This document shows, piece after piece, positions 43,562 to 55,856 of a stretch of 64,000 nt of DNA. Below the pieces are notes generated by a model. That model saw nothing but the letters and a program-made list of their open reading frames with translations, was not told the DNA's origin and ran no database searches. Position 1 is the stretch's first letter. Each line of letters starts with the position of its first letter. The stretch is from Caenorhabditis elegans (lineage: Eukaryota > Nematoda > Chromadorea > Rhabditida > Rhabditidae), in NCBI RefSeq assembly GCF_000002985.6, contig NC_003279.8:2852001-2916000 (forward strand), read 5' to 3'. The position numbers were made by a program, and so were the translations under genes.

Positions 43562-46500
43562 TTAGCTCTTCAGAGTTGAGATTCGGAGCCCAAGAACATT
43601 CTTTCCAACTTCTGCAACCTGGCACACGTTGCACACTTCTCCCTCGAGCCCTTCAGAGTACGATGCTCCACAATACGGGCATTTACAGAGTGGACGTCCA
43701 CGGTAAAGAGGCACAAATTGACGAGAGCACACGACGAATGGATTATGCTCATCATAGGTCAACTGATGCGCGTCAGTGTTATCCTTCTCGGCGGCAGTCA
43801 GCACTTTTCGGATTTGAGCAGCAACTTCTGGTTTTGGAGCTGGAAAAAAAAATTAAGAATTAGAAATAAAATTTAAAAAAATCAACAACGCAAGCACGTA
43901 CCGAGCTCCAATAGACGTTTGCAAAGTGATGCACAAGTCTTCATTTGCTTCATTTTGAAGAAAGTATTGATAGCAGATCTCAGTGTCAGGATACGATGCA
44001 TTGGTTGAAGCTCAAAGTGTGTAAAGTAGGCAGCTAGTTCGGCGTTGCGTTTCGCATCCTCCAAATTCGTTTTTGGCAAATCTTTTCGATAAGTTTCAAG
44101 GAGAAGTGCTGCAAGATATTCCCGTGTGATTGTGATGAGCTGCTCCGCTTCGGCGACTTCTTGTTTCGAAGACACAACGATCAGTGGAACAGATAGAAGA
44201 ATCTCCCGCAGTTTCTCGACAGCATCTCCAAACTTTCCATTCGTCGTCATTTGATAAGCCTTTTGCAGTTTCTTTGCAAGTTGAGAAAGTTTGAACGCAG
44301 CGACTGGAAGATGATTCTTATCCTCCTGGAAATTACGAACCGGATGAATGGACACTGGTCCAGCTGGTCCGAGTCCTCCCCATCCACGATGTGAGAGTCT
44401 AGAAGCTGCATAAGCCTTCACGAATACATCCTTGAATGGTGCTGCTTCAACGACTCCAATTGTATCATGAAGAAGCTTGATGGCAGTTCCGAATGAACCA
44501 GCTGCAACATGATCAGCAGCAAGACGAGAAACATTCGGCCATTCCGATGAGACAGCTGGAGCTGGGTTAGGAACCACTTCCTCATCATCATCTCCACCTT
44601 GATCATCGGTAACATCAGGAAGAGCCAGATCATCATCCACATCCCATCCACCTTCCTCATCTCCATCAACTGGTCCTTCTCCTTCATCAACATCAAGTTC
44701 ACCATCTTCTCCGACAAGATACTCATCATCTCCCCATGCTTCATTTCCAACATCACCATCCTGCAAAAATTAATATTTTATAGCTCAGATAGCTCAGAAA
44801 TCAATAAACTAACATCATCATCCATAACAGCAAAGGCAGCAGCAGCAGGCTTCACACCGCCAACATTAGTTGGAGCAGATTGTCCTCCTAATCCAAGAAG
44901 CTGTGCATCGAAAGTTCCTCGAGCCGAGGCAAGAAGTGGCCAATTCTCTTCTAAACGAGCAACTGGTGGTGGTGGGACAAGGAGGCGAGCATTTGGATCA
45001 ACTGGTGGGATTGGTTGCTGACGACTCTCGAGTTCAGCCTTCAACTCCTCAGCTTCAGCAGAATATCCATGAGTGGCTGCGGCGAGGTAGGCCAGAGAAG
45101 TTTGTCCACAGTTTCGGAGCACTGAAAAATTAACTTTATACTTTATTTTGTTGAAAATGACCCAAAAAGTAACGAATTTCGTCATGAAAAATCCTGAAAA
45201 GTTTCTGAAAACTCACAAAAAAAGTTATGGCGGTTTTGAGATTTGGAAAAAAACCTATTTTCAGCTAAAATCTCAAATTTTGCCAACTTTAGTGTGTCAT
45301 TGATTATTACTTTTTAATACATATTTTGGTCGTCTATCACACTTTTATTCGTTAAAACGACCAAAATACGTATTAAATAGCGATAATTGAATAAAAATCA
45401 AGTTCCGTCAGCTGCGAAACTGAAAAGTTGGCAAAATATGAGATTTTAGCTGAAAATTGGTAGATTTCCAAATTTTTTTTTGAGAAATCTCATGACGATA
45501 TTCGGTAGATTTGGACCATTTTTAGGTTCAATAATTTCAAAATCGTCTAGAATTTGCAGAAATTCACGAAAAAAATACGCAAAGAGGAGCTAAAAATCAA
45601 TAAAACTTTGACTTTTGCCCCCTTCTGAAATCCAGCTGCACATTTTTACCTTTAACTCTCTCCTCAACATCACCAGTGTAGAGAGCTGTCTGGAAATGTC
45701 CGTGAGCATCATTTCTAGCCTGTGCAATCTTCATCATCTTGACAAGCTTATCCGTATTTCCAGTAACAAAATACAAAAACGAGAGCTTCTCAAAGTTTTT
45801 CGTTCGTTGATAGCTCATCTCAACAATTTGATGATTGCCTTGAAGAAGAGCAGTCTCTCCGAGAGCCTCCCAGACTGCTGGCTCGTCGAGCTTCTTGGCG
45901 GCTTCCAACGCGATTTCCAGGTTTCCACATTCAATTGCCAACCCGAAGCGAGTCTTCTCATCCTTGACAAAGTGAAGAGCAATCTCTGGGTAACCCTTTT
46001 TCTCGAGATATCCAATGATGGATTGACCGACGAGATTTGCGGATCGAACCATGTTGACAACTTCATCGATTCGTTTGTTAATCAAAGCAAGCTTAAACTT
46101 GTAATCAGAATTATCAATTGGAACTTCAACTGGTGTAGCGTCACGATTCAAGCAGTAGAGCACGTTTCCTCGAATAGCCAGAATGTACAGAGGAAGATCC
46201 AGAGTACGAACGATTCCACAATCTCCAGAATTGATTGCATATTTGATGTGATTGCTAGTGGTGTAGAGGAATACCGAGTCATCATCCCAAGCTCCACTCT
46301 TCACACGAGTCGACTCCTGTTGGGTACACAGAATCTCCAATTTACGGTTGACCAAGGTCAGCGTGTGCTTTGAAAGAAGAGCTGCGAATTCCATAGACTT
46401 GCTCCAAATCACATAACGAACTTTCGACACTTTCACTGAAGCAGTCACAATCTTTTGCTGAACATCAAACAGTTGAAGCCCATCATCATTTCTCAAAAGG

Positions 46501-48801
46501 AGCATTCCAGTTCCGGCATAGAAAATATCGTCGACAGCCGTGTTGATATTCTCGAGTTTGCGAAGTTCCTTGTTCGTCAAATCACGCAACGACACATTCT
46601 GAGCCTTGTCAAGAACTGCAAAACGATTACGAGCAACCCAAAGTGCATTGATTCCGGTGCTCTTGACGCACGCAGCTTCAGTGGTTCCATCAGAGTTACT
46701 GGCAACTTTGTACAGCTCAAAGGCGCATAGATCCTTATTGTGAGTACGGCTTGTGAGAAGGAAGGTTCCCTCGGCAGGATTGAAGGAAAGAGAGTAGTAT
46801 GGTTGCATGAATGGTTGTGGGTAACGGAGCTTGCACAGAGCAACATCCTTGCTGAAAATTTGATTTTAGAGGGGTTTTTGCTTGTACATCCCCTCTGAAT
46901 GTACAAAAAATAACGAATTTTGTAGTGAGAGTCCTCAAAATTTCCGGAGAAAAGCTCTAAATTTAGCTAAGATCTCCAACTTCGTACTGAAAATAACAGA
47001 TTTTTTAGATTTATCAAATTTTTAGCTTTAAAAATTTTTTTCCTGCATTTTACGAACAAACCTTCTGTTAAACAGTGAAAATCGAATTTAAAATGACTAA
47101 AATTAACTTTTTTCGTCCACTGGTTGTGAAATGGGTTGAAATTGAAGAAATCAACGGGATTTTTCTCATTTTCTAAATATTCTCCTATTAAAAATCGGTT
47201 TTAGTAAAAAAAAATGGTTTAAAACCGATTTCTAATAGAAAAATATTCAGAAAATCAGAAAAATCCCGTTGATTTCTTCAATTTCAACCCATTTCACAAC
47301 CAGTGGACGGAAAAAGTTAATTTTAGTCATTTTAAATTCGATTTTCATTGTTTAACAAAAGATTTGTTCGTAAAAAGCAGAAAACATTTTTTGAAAAGCT
47401 AAAAATTTGATAAATCTCAAAAAAAACTCTGCTATTTTCAGTGGAAGTTGGAGAATTTAGCTATTGAAATTACGCCTTTTTTCCGATTTTTTGGAGGCTC
47501 TAAATACGAAATTCGCTTAATGGGGCACATTTAAAGTTTTTCATTTAAAAACTACTGAGACTCCACAAAAACATGATTCAGTGCGCCGGAAAATGCATTT
47601 TCGCAACTCTCGCACGCTTTTTTTCGCAAAAAAAAAACGCTAATTCTGTGCAAAAATGCATTTTGCGGCACACTTTTCTTGGCATCAAACTACTCACTTG
47701 GTTGTCAAATCGAGCTTGCGAATTTGTTGTCCCTTCACATAGAAAACCAAATTATCACTGACACAATAAGCCGGGCGTTCTCTTTGAATTTTAAAAACGA
47801 CCATTCCATTGTCATGTCCTGCGGCGAACATGTTCAAGCTTGGATGGGCGGCCAAAACCCAGAAACGCTCATTTTCATGTCGGAAAACGTGAAGACTGGT
47901 ACGCTTCTGCATATCCCACACACGAATCGACTTATCCTCCGAGTTGGAAAGAATCAAGTCAGCATTTGGATGGAAGATCACAGATGAGACGTTATTGTAG
48001 TGTCCACGGCACGAGTCGAGCTCCCAGGCTTTCGTCTCATTGTAACGCCAAATCTTGACTTGACGATCATCGGATCCCGAGACTAGAATTGGATTGGTAT
48101 GATGGAATGCAACCCAGTTGACTCCACGATCGTGTCCCTCTAGCACATGCTTCACAACTGCATCAGGTTGCCCGAATAGCTCAGCTTGTTGCCCTCCGGT
48201 TGGCCGGCTTGGAGCACCTCCACCAGGCATTTGCTTCTTCCGAAGTCCAGAAATATCCCAAACACGGACGGTCTGATCCAAGGAGGCAGAAGCCACAAGA
48301 TCTTCGGTTGGGTGGAATTGAGCACACATGACGTAGTGATTGTGTCCGGTGAGGATGGCGATCGAGTTTCGGCTCTGCCAATTCCAAATCCGAACCGTTT
48401 GATCGTCGGACGCAGAAATGATCCATGGATACTTATGATGGAAGAAAGTGGTACGAATATAATCCAAATGTCCGAGAAGTGTGAAAATACAGCGTTTCTG
48501 CTTGTAATTCCACACTTTAATCTTATAATCATCTCCTCCAGACACAAAGATCGGCTGATCATGATGGAAGCAAATTCCTCTCACTGGACCATCGTGCTCG
48601 TCGAACTTCTCGAGAAGAACGCACATTCGGTAGTCCCAGAGTTGAATGACTCCACTGTGCAGCGATGTGAGCACCCATGGCCGAGTTGGGTGGAACGAAA
48701 TTCCTGGAAAATTGGGAAATTATTGAAAAATAATGCCAAAAACCAAAATATTTACCTTTAACCCTAGCGGATTTTGATTCAAATTTGATAAGGAGCGACA
48801 T
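43562..48801 (-). CDS. copa-1: Coatomer subunit alpha (alpha-COP)
   Basis: Six minus-strand exons, 48801-48756, 48703-47698, 46851-45650, 45121-44814, 44760-43902 and 43839-43562, give 1232 residues, matching vertebrate alpha-COP in size. It starts [20 protein letters not shown]. The first 300 residues are WD40 repeats ([51 protein letters not shown]) forming the dilysine-recognising propeller. The middle is the second propeller and alpha-solenoid. After an acidic linker ([20 protein letters not shown]) comes the C-terminal epsilon-COP-binding domain with zinc-like cysteines ([14 protein letters not shown]). It is part of the COPI coat for Golgi-to-ER transport. Introns carry palindromes. It is divergent from the zeta GST. 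Confidence 0.98.
46985..47450. repeat. Palindrome in copa-1 intron 2
   Basis: The arms contain GTCCACTGGTTGTGAAATGG and its reverse complement, CAACGGGATTTTTCTCATTT and complement; centre about 47205. Confidence 0.8.
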
Positions 48802-49340
48802 GATATCCGATTTATAGTCGGTAACCAGTCAAAAACTGCTCCTCGGCGTGAATGAAGGTTCTGAAATTATGGAAATGACACGTGGATATATAAGAATGTT
48901 TAAAAAAAACAGACAAAAATGCAAAAAATCAATGAAAAAACTTGGAATTTCGATTAAATTGATAAAGAAACTACGAAAAATACCATAAAAATTAAGAATT
49001 TCAGAGATAAAAATCGGTAAATCCACGTTAAAAGAGACAGAAAATGGAGAAAAGAGGACAACGTGGAAACCTGCGCATCAAACGGAATGTGTGCAAACAC
49101 GGCGACGCGAAACTGCACAGTTTAGGAAAAATGACCGTTAAAGGGGAATTTTAAGTGGGAATTGACATAAAAAAGTGCTGAAAATTGAGGAAAATGGAGG
49201 TTTTATTCGGAGAAAGTAGTTTTTAACTGAAAAATTAGGGTTTTTGAAGATTTTTCCCACGTGTTCATATTTAATTTCTTCTCAAAATGTCATTTATTGC
49301 TTAAATATTTCAATTTTCTTCTTTAGAAGCTTCTAACTCC
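48802..49340. promoter_or_regulatory. Divergent promoter region, copa-1 and zeta GST
   Basis: 539 bp between two opposite start codons. No exon seen. The stretch 49020-49130 (GAGAAAAGAGGACAACGTGG then GGCGACGCGAAACTGCAC) is the least AT-rich and the likely promoter core. Confidence 0.45.
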
Positions 49341-50974
49341 ATGGCAAAACCGATTTTATATTCATATTGGCGTTCGTCGTGTGCCTGGAGAGTTCGCATC
49401 GGTAATTTTAGCTTGGAAATTCTATAAAATACTGATTTATAGCACTTGCTCTGAAAAATATCGACTACGAATACCGGCCAATCGACTTATTTTCTGAAGA
49501 ATCCAAGGTTAGAAAATTTCCGGCAAATTGGAAAATTGCCGGAATTGAAAATTTCCGGCAAAATTCGCCAGAGCGGCAAATTGCCGGGATTGAAAATTTT
49601 CGGCAAATCGGCAAAGTGCCGAAATTTAAATTTCCGGCAAAATTCGGCCTAGCGGCAAATTGCCGATTTGCCGGAAAAAACCACAATTTGTCGAAAACTT
49701 TTGGCAACGGTAAATCGGCAATTTGCCCAAAATTACAATTTCCGGCAAATCGAAAATTTAATGAAAATCAAAATTTTCGGGCAAATTGGAAAATTGCCGG
49801 AATTGAAAATTTTCGGCAAATTCGGCATATTGCCTGAATTGAAATTTCCAGCAAATTGCTAGAATTGAAAATTTCCGGTAAATTGGAAAATTGCCGGAAT
49901 TGAAAATTTCTGGCAAAATTCGGCAGAACGGCAAATCGCTGATTTGCCGGAAAAACACAATTTGCCGAAAACTTTCGGCAACTTGTGGTTTTGCACATTT
50001 TTTTCTGGAAATTTCAGAATTTCAATTTTAATCGGTAAAATTCGGCAAACGGTAAATCGGTAAATTGCCGGAATTGAAAATTTCCGGCAAACCGGCAATT
50101 TGCCATCCACCCCTGCCCTACTCCCACTTCCATAGAAATATAGCTGTATTTCAGAACAATGCAGAGTTCGTCAAGCACAACCCAGCGAAAAAAGTTCCAA
50201 CTTTAGTGATAAATGGCTTATCACTGACAGAAAGCTTGGCAATAATCGAATATTTGGATGAAGCCTATCCGGATCCTCCGTTCCTTCCAAAAGAATTGGA
50301 TAAGAGATCGTATTCAAGAGCTATCGCACTTCATGTGAGCTTTTAACATTCTTTAACAACTCTAAGCGAGCTCTTTTCAGATAGTCGCAAGTATTCAGCC
50401 ACTTCAAGCAATCAATATCCACAAAATGCTCAATGAAAAGGAGCCGGGATACGGTGACTTTGTGGGTTCTCACGTGGTGTCAGAGTGTCCCATGTCGGGT
50501 TGATCTACCTAGATCTACAAAAAATGCGGGAGAAGAGACGCAGACTTCTAGAACGTGCTGCTGACGTCACATTTTATCGGTGAAAAAAATTTCCGCATTT
50601 TTTGTAGATCAAACCGCAATAGGTTCCAAGAGGCGTTTCCCGATAGTTCAAAATGTATTTCAGTGGTGCAATCACTTTGTGAACAAGGGATTCTTAGCTC
50701 TCGAAGAACTTTTGAAGAAGCATTCTGGGAAATATTGTGTTGGAGATCAGCTTACAATTGCTGATATCAACTTGCCATCGATAATTTATAATGCGAAAAT
50801 GTAGGTTATTTCAAAATTTTGAATTTTTAAATTAAAAATTTTGAAATTTCCAGCTACAAAGTCGACATGTCCAAATATCCAACTATTACTCGAATTAATG
50901 AGATTCTGGCGGAAGATTTTAGATTCAAATTGGCTCATCCAGATAATCAGCCAGATGCTCCAAATAAAAACTAA
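49341..50974 (+). CDS. gst-43: Zeta-class GST / maleylacetoacetate isomerase
   Basis: Six exons, 49341-49401, 49443-49507, 50155-50334, 50381-50461, 50664-50800 and 50854-50974, give 214 residues. It starts MAKPILYSYWRSSCAWRVRI, containing the zeta motif SSCxWRVRIAL whose Ser/Cys act in glutathione-dependent isomerisation. Further blocks are NPAKKVPTLVINGLSLTESL (cis-Pro), AIIEYLDEAYPDPPFLPKEL, KYCVGDQLTIADINLPSIIY and the tail VDMSKYPTITRINEI. The enzyme isomerises maleylacetoacetate to fumarylacetoacetate in tyrosine breakdown; some worm paralogues may have other substrates. Exon 4 ends at a GTGGGT donor, which keeps the frame with WCNHFVNKGF. Intron 2 is filled by a CCGGCAAAT array, and intron 4 by a CACGTG foldback element. 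The symbol gst-43 is from memory. Confidence 0.9.
49510..50105. repeat. CCGGCAAAT-family minisatellite, array 5
   Basis: Fills intron 2 of the zeta GST. Contains two copies of a longer unit (around 49545-49700 and 49900-49985) with GGCAAAATTCGGC, AGCGGCAAATTGCCGATTTG and CCACAATTTG blocks. Confidence 0.85.
50471..50625. repeat. CACGTG-ended foldback element, copy 3
   Basis: In intron 4 of the zeta GST, starting CACGTGGTGTCAGAGTGTCC ten bases after the splice donor. The inner arms AAAAAATGCGGGAGAAGAGA and TTCCGCATTTTTTGTAGATC match copies 1 and 2. The right CACGTG end is missing. Confidence 0.7.
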
Positions 50975-51634
50975 TATTGAACAATGAATAAAGTTTTTAA
51001 TTGAGACTATATGTTTAAGATTTAAAAATTTGGAAATTGCCTGAAATTCAGATAGCCGTTCAGCAAATTGCCGGTTTGCCGGAAATTTTTTATTTCGATA
51101 AGTTGTCGGTTTGCCGGAAATTTTCAATTCCGGCAATTTTCCAAAATTTGCCAGAAATTTTGAATTTTGACAATTTGCCGATTTGCCGGAAATTTTCAAT
51201 TTCGGCAATTTTCCGAATTTGCCGAAAATTTTCAATTCCGGCAATTTTCCGAATTTGCCGGAAATTTTCAATTCCGGCAATTTTCCGAATTTGCCGGAAA
51301 TTTTCAATTCCGGCAATTTTCCGAATTTGCCGGAAATTTTCAATTCCGAAAATTTTCCGAATTTGCCGGAAATTTTCAATTCCGGAAATTAGCCAGTTTG
51401 CCGGAAATTTTCAATTCCGGCAATTTGCCGAATTTGCCGGAAATTTTCAATTCCGAATATGTCAGTTTGCCGGAAATTTTCAATTCCGGCAATTTTTCAA
51501 ATTTCACGTAACCCCGAAACCTCCCCCCCCCCCCCTCCTCTCTAGTTTTTTTTTCGTATATAAACTCGATTTCTCGGCATTTCACCGTTATTTCACAATC
51601 CGACTTCAAAAAAATCAATTGGGATTCTAGTAAA
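50975..51634. other. Spacer between zeta GST and phosphatase genes
   Basis: 660 bp holding the GST 3' end (AATAAA at about 50988) and a minisatellite array (51035-51510). A run of about 14 C follows near 51520-51535, then about 100 bp of probable promoter. Confidence 0.6.
51035..51510. repeat. CCGGCAAAT-family minisatellite, array 6, 36-bp units
   Basis: Most regular array of the family. Between about 51185 and 51440 a 36-bp unit (TTTGCCGGAAATTTTCAATT then CCGGCAATTTTCCGAA) repeats about seven times. Because 36 is a multiple of 3 it is open in three plus-strand frames, giving EIFNSGNFPNLP-type peptide repeats that are not considered a gene. Confidence 0.9.
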
Positions 51635-54600
51635 ATGTATCACAAGACAGGTAAGAGTTTACTGTTGAGCAGCTTCCATGGGAGGTAGGCGCACTTTCAG
51701 GGCCTGCCTCTCGTCTGCGGCAGGCGTTTCGATGCCTGCCTGGAAGCTCTAGTTTCTAACATCGAAACTTTTTTTGCAGCGAAAAGTGTGGCAAAAAAGC
51801 CAAGTTCAAGGGAAAATTTGAAAGTCACCGCATCAAACAATTGCCAGGAAAAGGCGAAAGGATCGTTGGAGAAGGAGAAGCTGAAGGTTTTTTTTTTTCA
51901 CTTGACAGGGCCAATTTTCTATACAAAATTGTTTCCAGCTGGGAGAGAAATTGCCAAGAAGTGGTGAGAAGGTGAACATGAAGATTGGTCCTGCAAATAC
52001 GCCACGTGGAAAGTCAAAGCCCACAGGAAAGAAGAGGGATGAGAAGCGGAAGAGTGTTAGCAAAGAGGTAATTTTACAGCGCACTGTGGTCTCGCCACGC
52101 GCTCCAAGAAATCAATAGGTGGCGGGACCATCTCGTATAAATGCGCCCTCCTTTAAAGGTGGTGCAGACGAACTTTTTTATTGCTTTATTACGGAATCAT
52201 GAGATCATGAGAATGCCTATTTACTGGCGTGAAAATATTGGCAGGCCGCGACAGCGAGAGAGCGTGTGGCGAAGAGAGACGCAGGTCCCTTCGCTACAAG
52301 ATATTTCCCGCCAGAAAAGTAGGCATTCTCAGGATCTCATGGTTCCGTAATATTAGACTCAAAATTGCCTGAAAACACCGAATTTTATAATGAAACTACT
52401 TGAAAACTTCTCGAAAAAAAGTTATGATGACTCAAAAATTGGCCTAAAATTAGTTAAAATTTGAAATTAAAAAAAACAAATTTTGAGTATACAATGTAAT
52501 TATCTTACGTTTTCAACATCATTCAGGGATTTTAAAGTCGATGGACGGCGAGATTTTTTTTTTTTTTAAACCAAATCTCGCCGTCCATCGACTTTAAAAT
52601 ACCTAAATAAGGTTGAAAACGCACGATAATTACATTGTATACTCAAAATTTGACGGTAATTTCAAAAATGTTAGTTTCCAGCCGCTTGACAAATCGGTCA
52701 AATTTCAAATTTTAACTAATTTTTGGCCATTTTTTGAGGCGTCATAACTTTTTTTGAGAAGTTTTCATGAAGTTTTATTATGAAATTCCGGGTTTTCAGA
52801 CAATTTTGAGTCTAATAAAGCAATAAAACAACTCGACTACGTATTTCCTCTAGTAAATATTATGACCTACTTTCTGGCGCGAAAATGTCGACAGAGAGGC
52901 CCCTTCGCTACGAGATATTTGCACGCCAGACCAGTAAAACTTTGTGGAAAACTCGATAACCTGACTATTACAGGAAGACGATGAGAAGCCGGCTCCATTG
53001 GAGCGCCAGCGGTCTGTGGAGCAAATTGCGAATATGGAGAACACTCCGGAAAGCGTCCTGAAGCCTCCTGACAACAACGGAAAGCCAAAACCGTCGCATG
53101 AGAAGGATGCCAAGGTGAAGAAGAACGACGATGATGATGATTTGGGCAGTGAGAAGAAGGATTTGGAGGTATTATAGAAATCTCTGAGATTTTTTAACAC
53201 AAAAACTCTGAAATTTTCAGCCGAAAGAGAAAGAGCAACGTGCGGAAATGATCAAAAAGTGGGCTTCTGCGGTGATGATGAGCACTCCACAGCAACTGAC
53301 GAAAGAGTACAAAGCCGTCGGAAATATTGTAAGCTATAAATATCTTTCTCCGATGGCTCGAGAGCGTAAATAAATAAATAAATAAATTAATTAATATCTC
53401 TCCAGGTCTCCGACTCGGAATGTACGGCGTTTCTAAAGTTCAAGGATCTCAACCGCTATCCGAACATTCAATGTTGGGATCGCGGCCGCTTCACACTTGC
53501 CGGCGATGAAAACTTCTACATTCATGCGAATTTTGTCAAAATTTGCACGAAACCGGAACGATTCGTGTGTACGCAGGGGCCAATGGAGAACACTTGCACA
53601 CATTTTTGGCAAATGGCATTGTCTCTGGGATCCACTTCGATTATTATGCTGTGCGGATTTGTGGAGGACGGGTCAGAAAAGTGCGCCAAGTACATTTCGT
53701 GAGTTTAAAAGCTTATTAGTGGATTAAAATAGAGAAATTATGTGAAAATGGAATAAAATTGAAAAATCGATAAACATTCATGTACAGTAACCTTAAAGGC
53801 GCACGCCTTGAAATGTGTTTTCGCTTCGAGACCATCCGTAATTAATAGGGCTCCCTTTAAGCTTGACATGGATTTTATTGATTTTATGTCTGTTTTTCGC
53901 AATTTTGGAGCATTTTCCAAACATTTTTTGTAAATTCTGTATGAAAAACTTTATTTTATAAAAATATTTTAGCCATTTTCTCCATGCTCTGCTTCTAAAA
54001 AACCGTCTAAATTCCAGAGACATCGTCGGATTTGTCAACTTGGAAGACCACCGCGTTTACACCGAATATTGCACTGAGGTTTGCAATTTTTCAGTCATTT
54101 TTTTTTGCAAATTAGAGTATTTTAGATTGAAATCGGCGGAAAATCAAAGGACAAAATCACCCATCGAGTGTTGAAAGTTGTGGTGAAGGCGACCGGCCAG
54201 GAATCCAAACTAAACCACTATCAATGGGCTTCTTGGCCGGACCATGGGATGCCCGATTCGTGTGACACGGCGCTTCGTCTCTTGTCGGCTGTCAAGAAGG
54301 ATAAGTAAGATTTTTTTTTAAAGATTTTAATCTCATTTTCCAGCCAAAAATCGAGAAAATCTTCCAGGAAGCCCGTAATTGCTCACTGCTCGGCTGGCGT
54401 TGGACGCACCGGGACTTTGGCGTTGATCGAGTCGATGATTGCCGCACTCCGGCATCCGAGAAAGCAGAATGTGAAGGATTCATTCGTCTTGTTGAGAAAA
54501 GACCGCGCAAGAAGTGTTCAGGTAATTATTTATAAATTGAAATAGCTTTTAAAGGTGGAGTAGTGCCAGTGGGGAAATTGCTTTAAAACACGCCTATGGG

Positions 54601-55709
54601 GCCACAATGACCGAATATCATGATAAAAAAATTCAAAAAATTTCCCTGATTTTATATGATTTTTTGAAAATTGAAAAAATCTCAGTTTTCAGCTAATTAT
54701 ATTTGAATTTCCGCCAATTGGATTTGTTCGTTGGAGCGCGCTTGCATTATTTTGAATTAATTAATTTTATTTATTCTCCTTATTCCACTGATTTTCTTCA
54801 TTTTTTTCAGTTTTTTTTAATCGGAAAATGGAAGAAATAATCAAGACAAATGCAAAATTCTTGTTAAAAAGTAATTAAAAATGCGTAAAACTGTGAAATA
54901 TACTAATTTCAGGCTTTTTGTCGTCGGAACTCAGAATAGCAAAGTTTTACGCATTTGTAATTACTTTTTAACAAGAATTTTGCATTTTTCTTGTTTATTT
55001 CAGTCATTTTCCGATTAAAAACCCCCCAAAAAAAATGAAGAAAATCAGTGAAATAACGAGGATAAATAAAATTAATTAATTCAAAATAATGCAAGTTTGC
55101 TCCATCGTACAAATCCAATTGGCGGAAATTCAAAAATAATTAGGTGAAAACTGAGATTTTTGCAATTTTCAAAAAATCATATAAAACTAAGAATTTTTTA
55201 ATCATGATATTTGGACATTGTGACGCACTCCACCTTTAAAACTAGAAATATCTTTTCTAATTTCCGTTTTTTTTCAGACTTTCCCGCAATACGTGTATGC
55301 TCTCCGCTGCGTTCTGGAGTTTCTCTACTCAAAAGGACTTTATAAAAGAAACGAGCAAGAGTGGACGAAATTCAAGGAAACGTACGCGAAAATCAAGGCG
55401 AAGAAGCTCAAGATCAAGGATAAATCGAGAGGAAAGAAGACACTGTCTCAGGAGATTTCAGACACCAATTTGGTAATTGATCCAGCTGGCAAGAAGAGTG
55501 GATCCAATCAGCTGTCACCTGGAATCCTGGAAGTTCAACCATCATTATCTCGTAATCCATCGCCTGATCCAGTTCCATCTCCGTTGACACCTCCCGTGCC
55601 ACCTTCTCCAATGACTCCACCAGATGCATCGACGAAGCCAACTGACGCGAGTTCCAGCTCTGCCCTGAAATCTGCAATTGCTATTGAGAACATTGAGAAG
55701 CGTGAATAG
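51635..55709 (+). CDS. Lys-rich protein tyrosine phosphatase (PTP domain)
   Basis: Ten exons, 51635-51650, 51780-51886, 51939-52067, 52974-53168, 53221-53328, 53406-53698, 54018-54078, 54126-54304, 54368-54521 and 55278-55709, encode 557 residues. The first ~165 residues are low-complexity and basic/acidic ([35 protein letters not shown]). The PTP domain follows: [34 protein letters not shown] (the YINA-like and QGP motifs), the WPD loop [12 protein letters not shown], and the active site [15 protein letters not shown] with Cys about residue 370. All catalytic elements are intact, so it is likely active on phosphotyrosine. The tail is Lys-rich, then Pro/Ser-rich ([20 protein letters not shown]). 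It resembles the large nematode set of soluble, often germline-expressed PTPs. Introns 3 and 9 hold large palindromes. Confidence 0.88.
52153..52845. repeat. AAAGGTGGTG palindrome, copy 2, with TIR element in its left arm
   Basis: Starts TTTAAAGGTGGTGCAGACGA at 52153; the right arm ends in AAAGCAATAAAACAACTCGA near 52837. The arms meet near 52555. The left arm is split at TTTA/TTAGAC by the 162-bp TIR element. Confidence 0.85.
52189..52350. mobile_element. 162-bp TIR element, copy 2
   Basis: TIRs TTACGGAATCATGAGATCAT and GATCTCATGGTTCCGTAA, flanked by TA (52187-52188 and 52351-52352). Removing the element and one TA restores the GCTTTATTAGACTC seen in the sister palindromes, so the insertion boundary is exact. 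A decayed relative of the interior is at about 52862-52940. Confidence 0.88.
54550..55245. repeat. About 690-bp palindrome, copy B
   Basis: Fills intron 9 of the phosphatase. Ends TTTTAAAGGTGGAGTAGTGC and GCACTCCACCTTTAAAA. The arms share CACGCCTATGGGGCCACAAT, GGAGCGCGCTTGCA and CCAATTGGCGG with copy A at 21264-21957. The TTTAAA ends fit the palindromic PALTTTAAA class named for C. elegans repeats. Confidence 0.85.
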
Positions 55710-55856
55710 AACCGATTACTTGACTTGAACAAAAATAAAATTTCATATGGCACTCGATGTTCTTTTTTTTAGAGAGAGTGGGGGATCAAATAGAATATCA
55801 GCTAAAGGCACGAGGTATTGGGGGTGGGGGGCGAGACAGGCAATAAGATTAAATTG

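Noticed and set aside
47840..48761. Plus-strand open frames over the copa-1 WD40 exon (also 45615-46373, 2539-3060, 33796-34614 and 57567-57986 opposite other exons)
   Set aside because: Antisense shadows of confirmed coding exons. The protein evidence is wholly on the other strand.
50464..50474. Alternative donor at 50466 (GTTCTC) for zeta GST exon 4, reading GDFVG
   Set aside because: It shifts the frame relative to the next exon (WCNHFVNKGF). Only the GTGGGT donor at 50462 keeps the family frame.
51185..51440. Regular 36-bp repeats as a CRISPR array
   Set aside because: Repeats are contiguous without unique spacers, the host is a nematode, and there are no cas genes.
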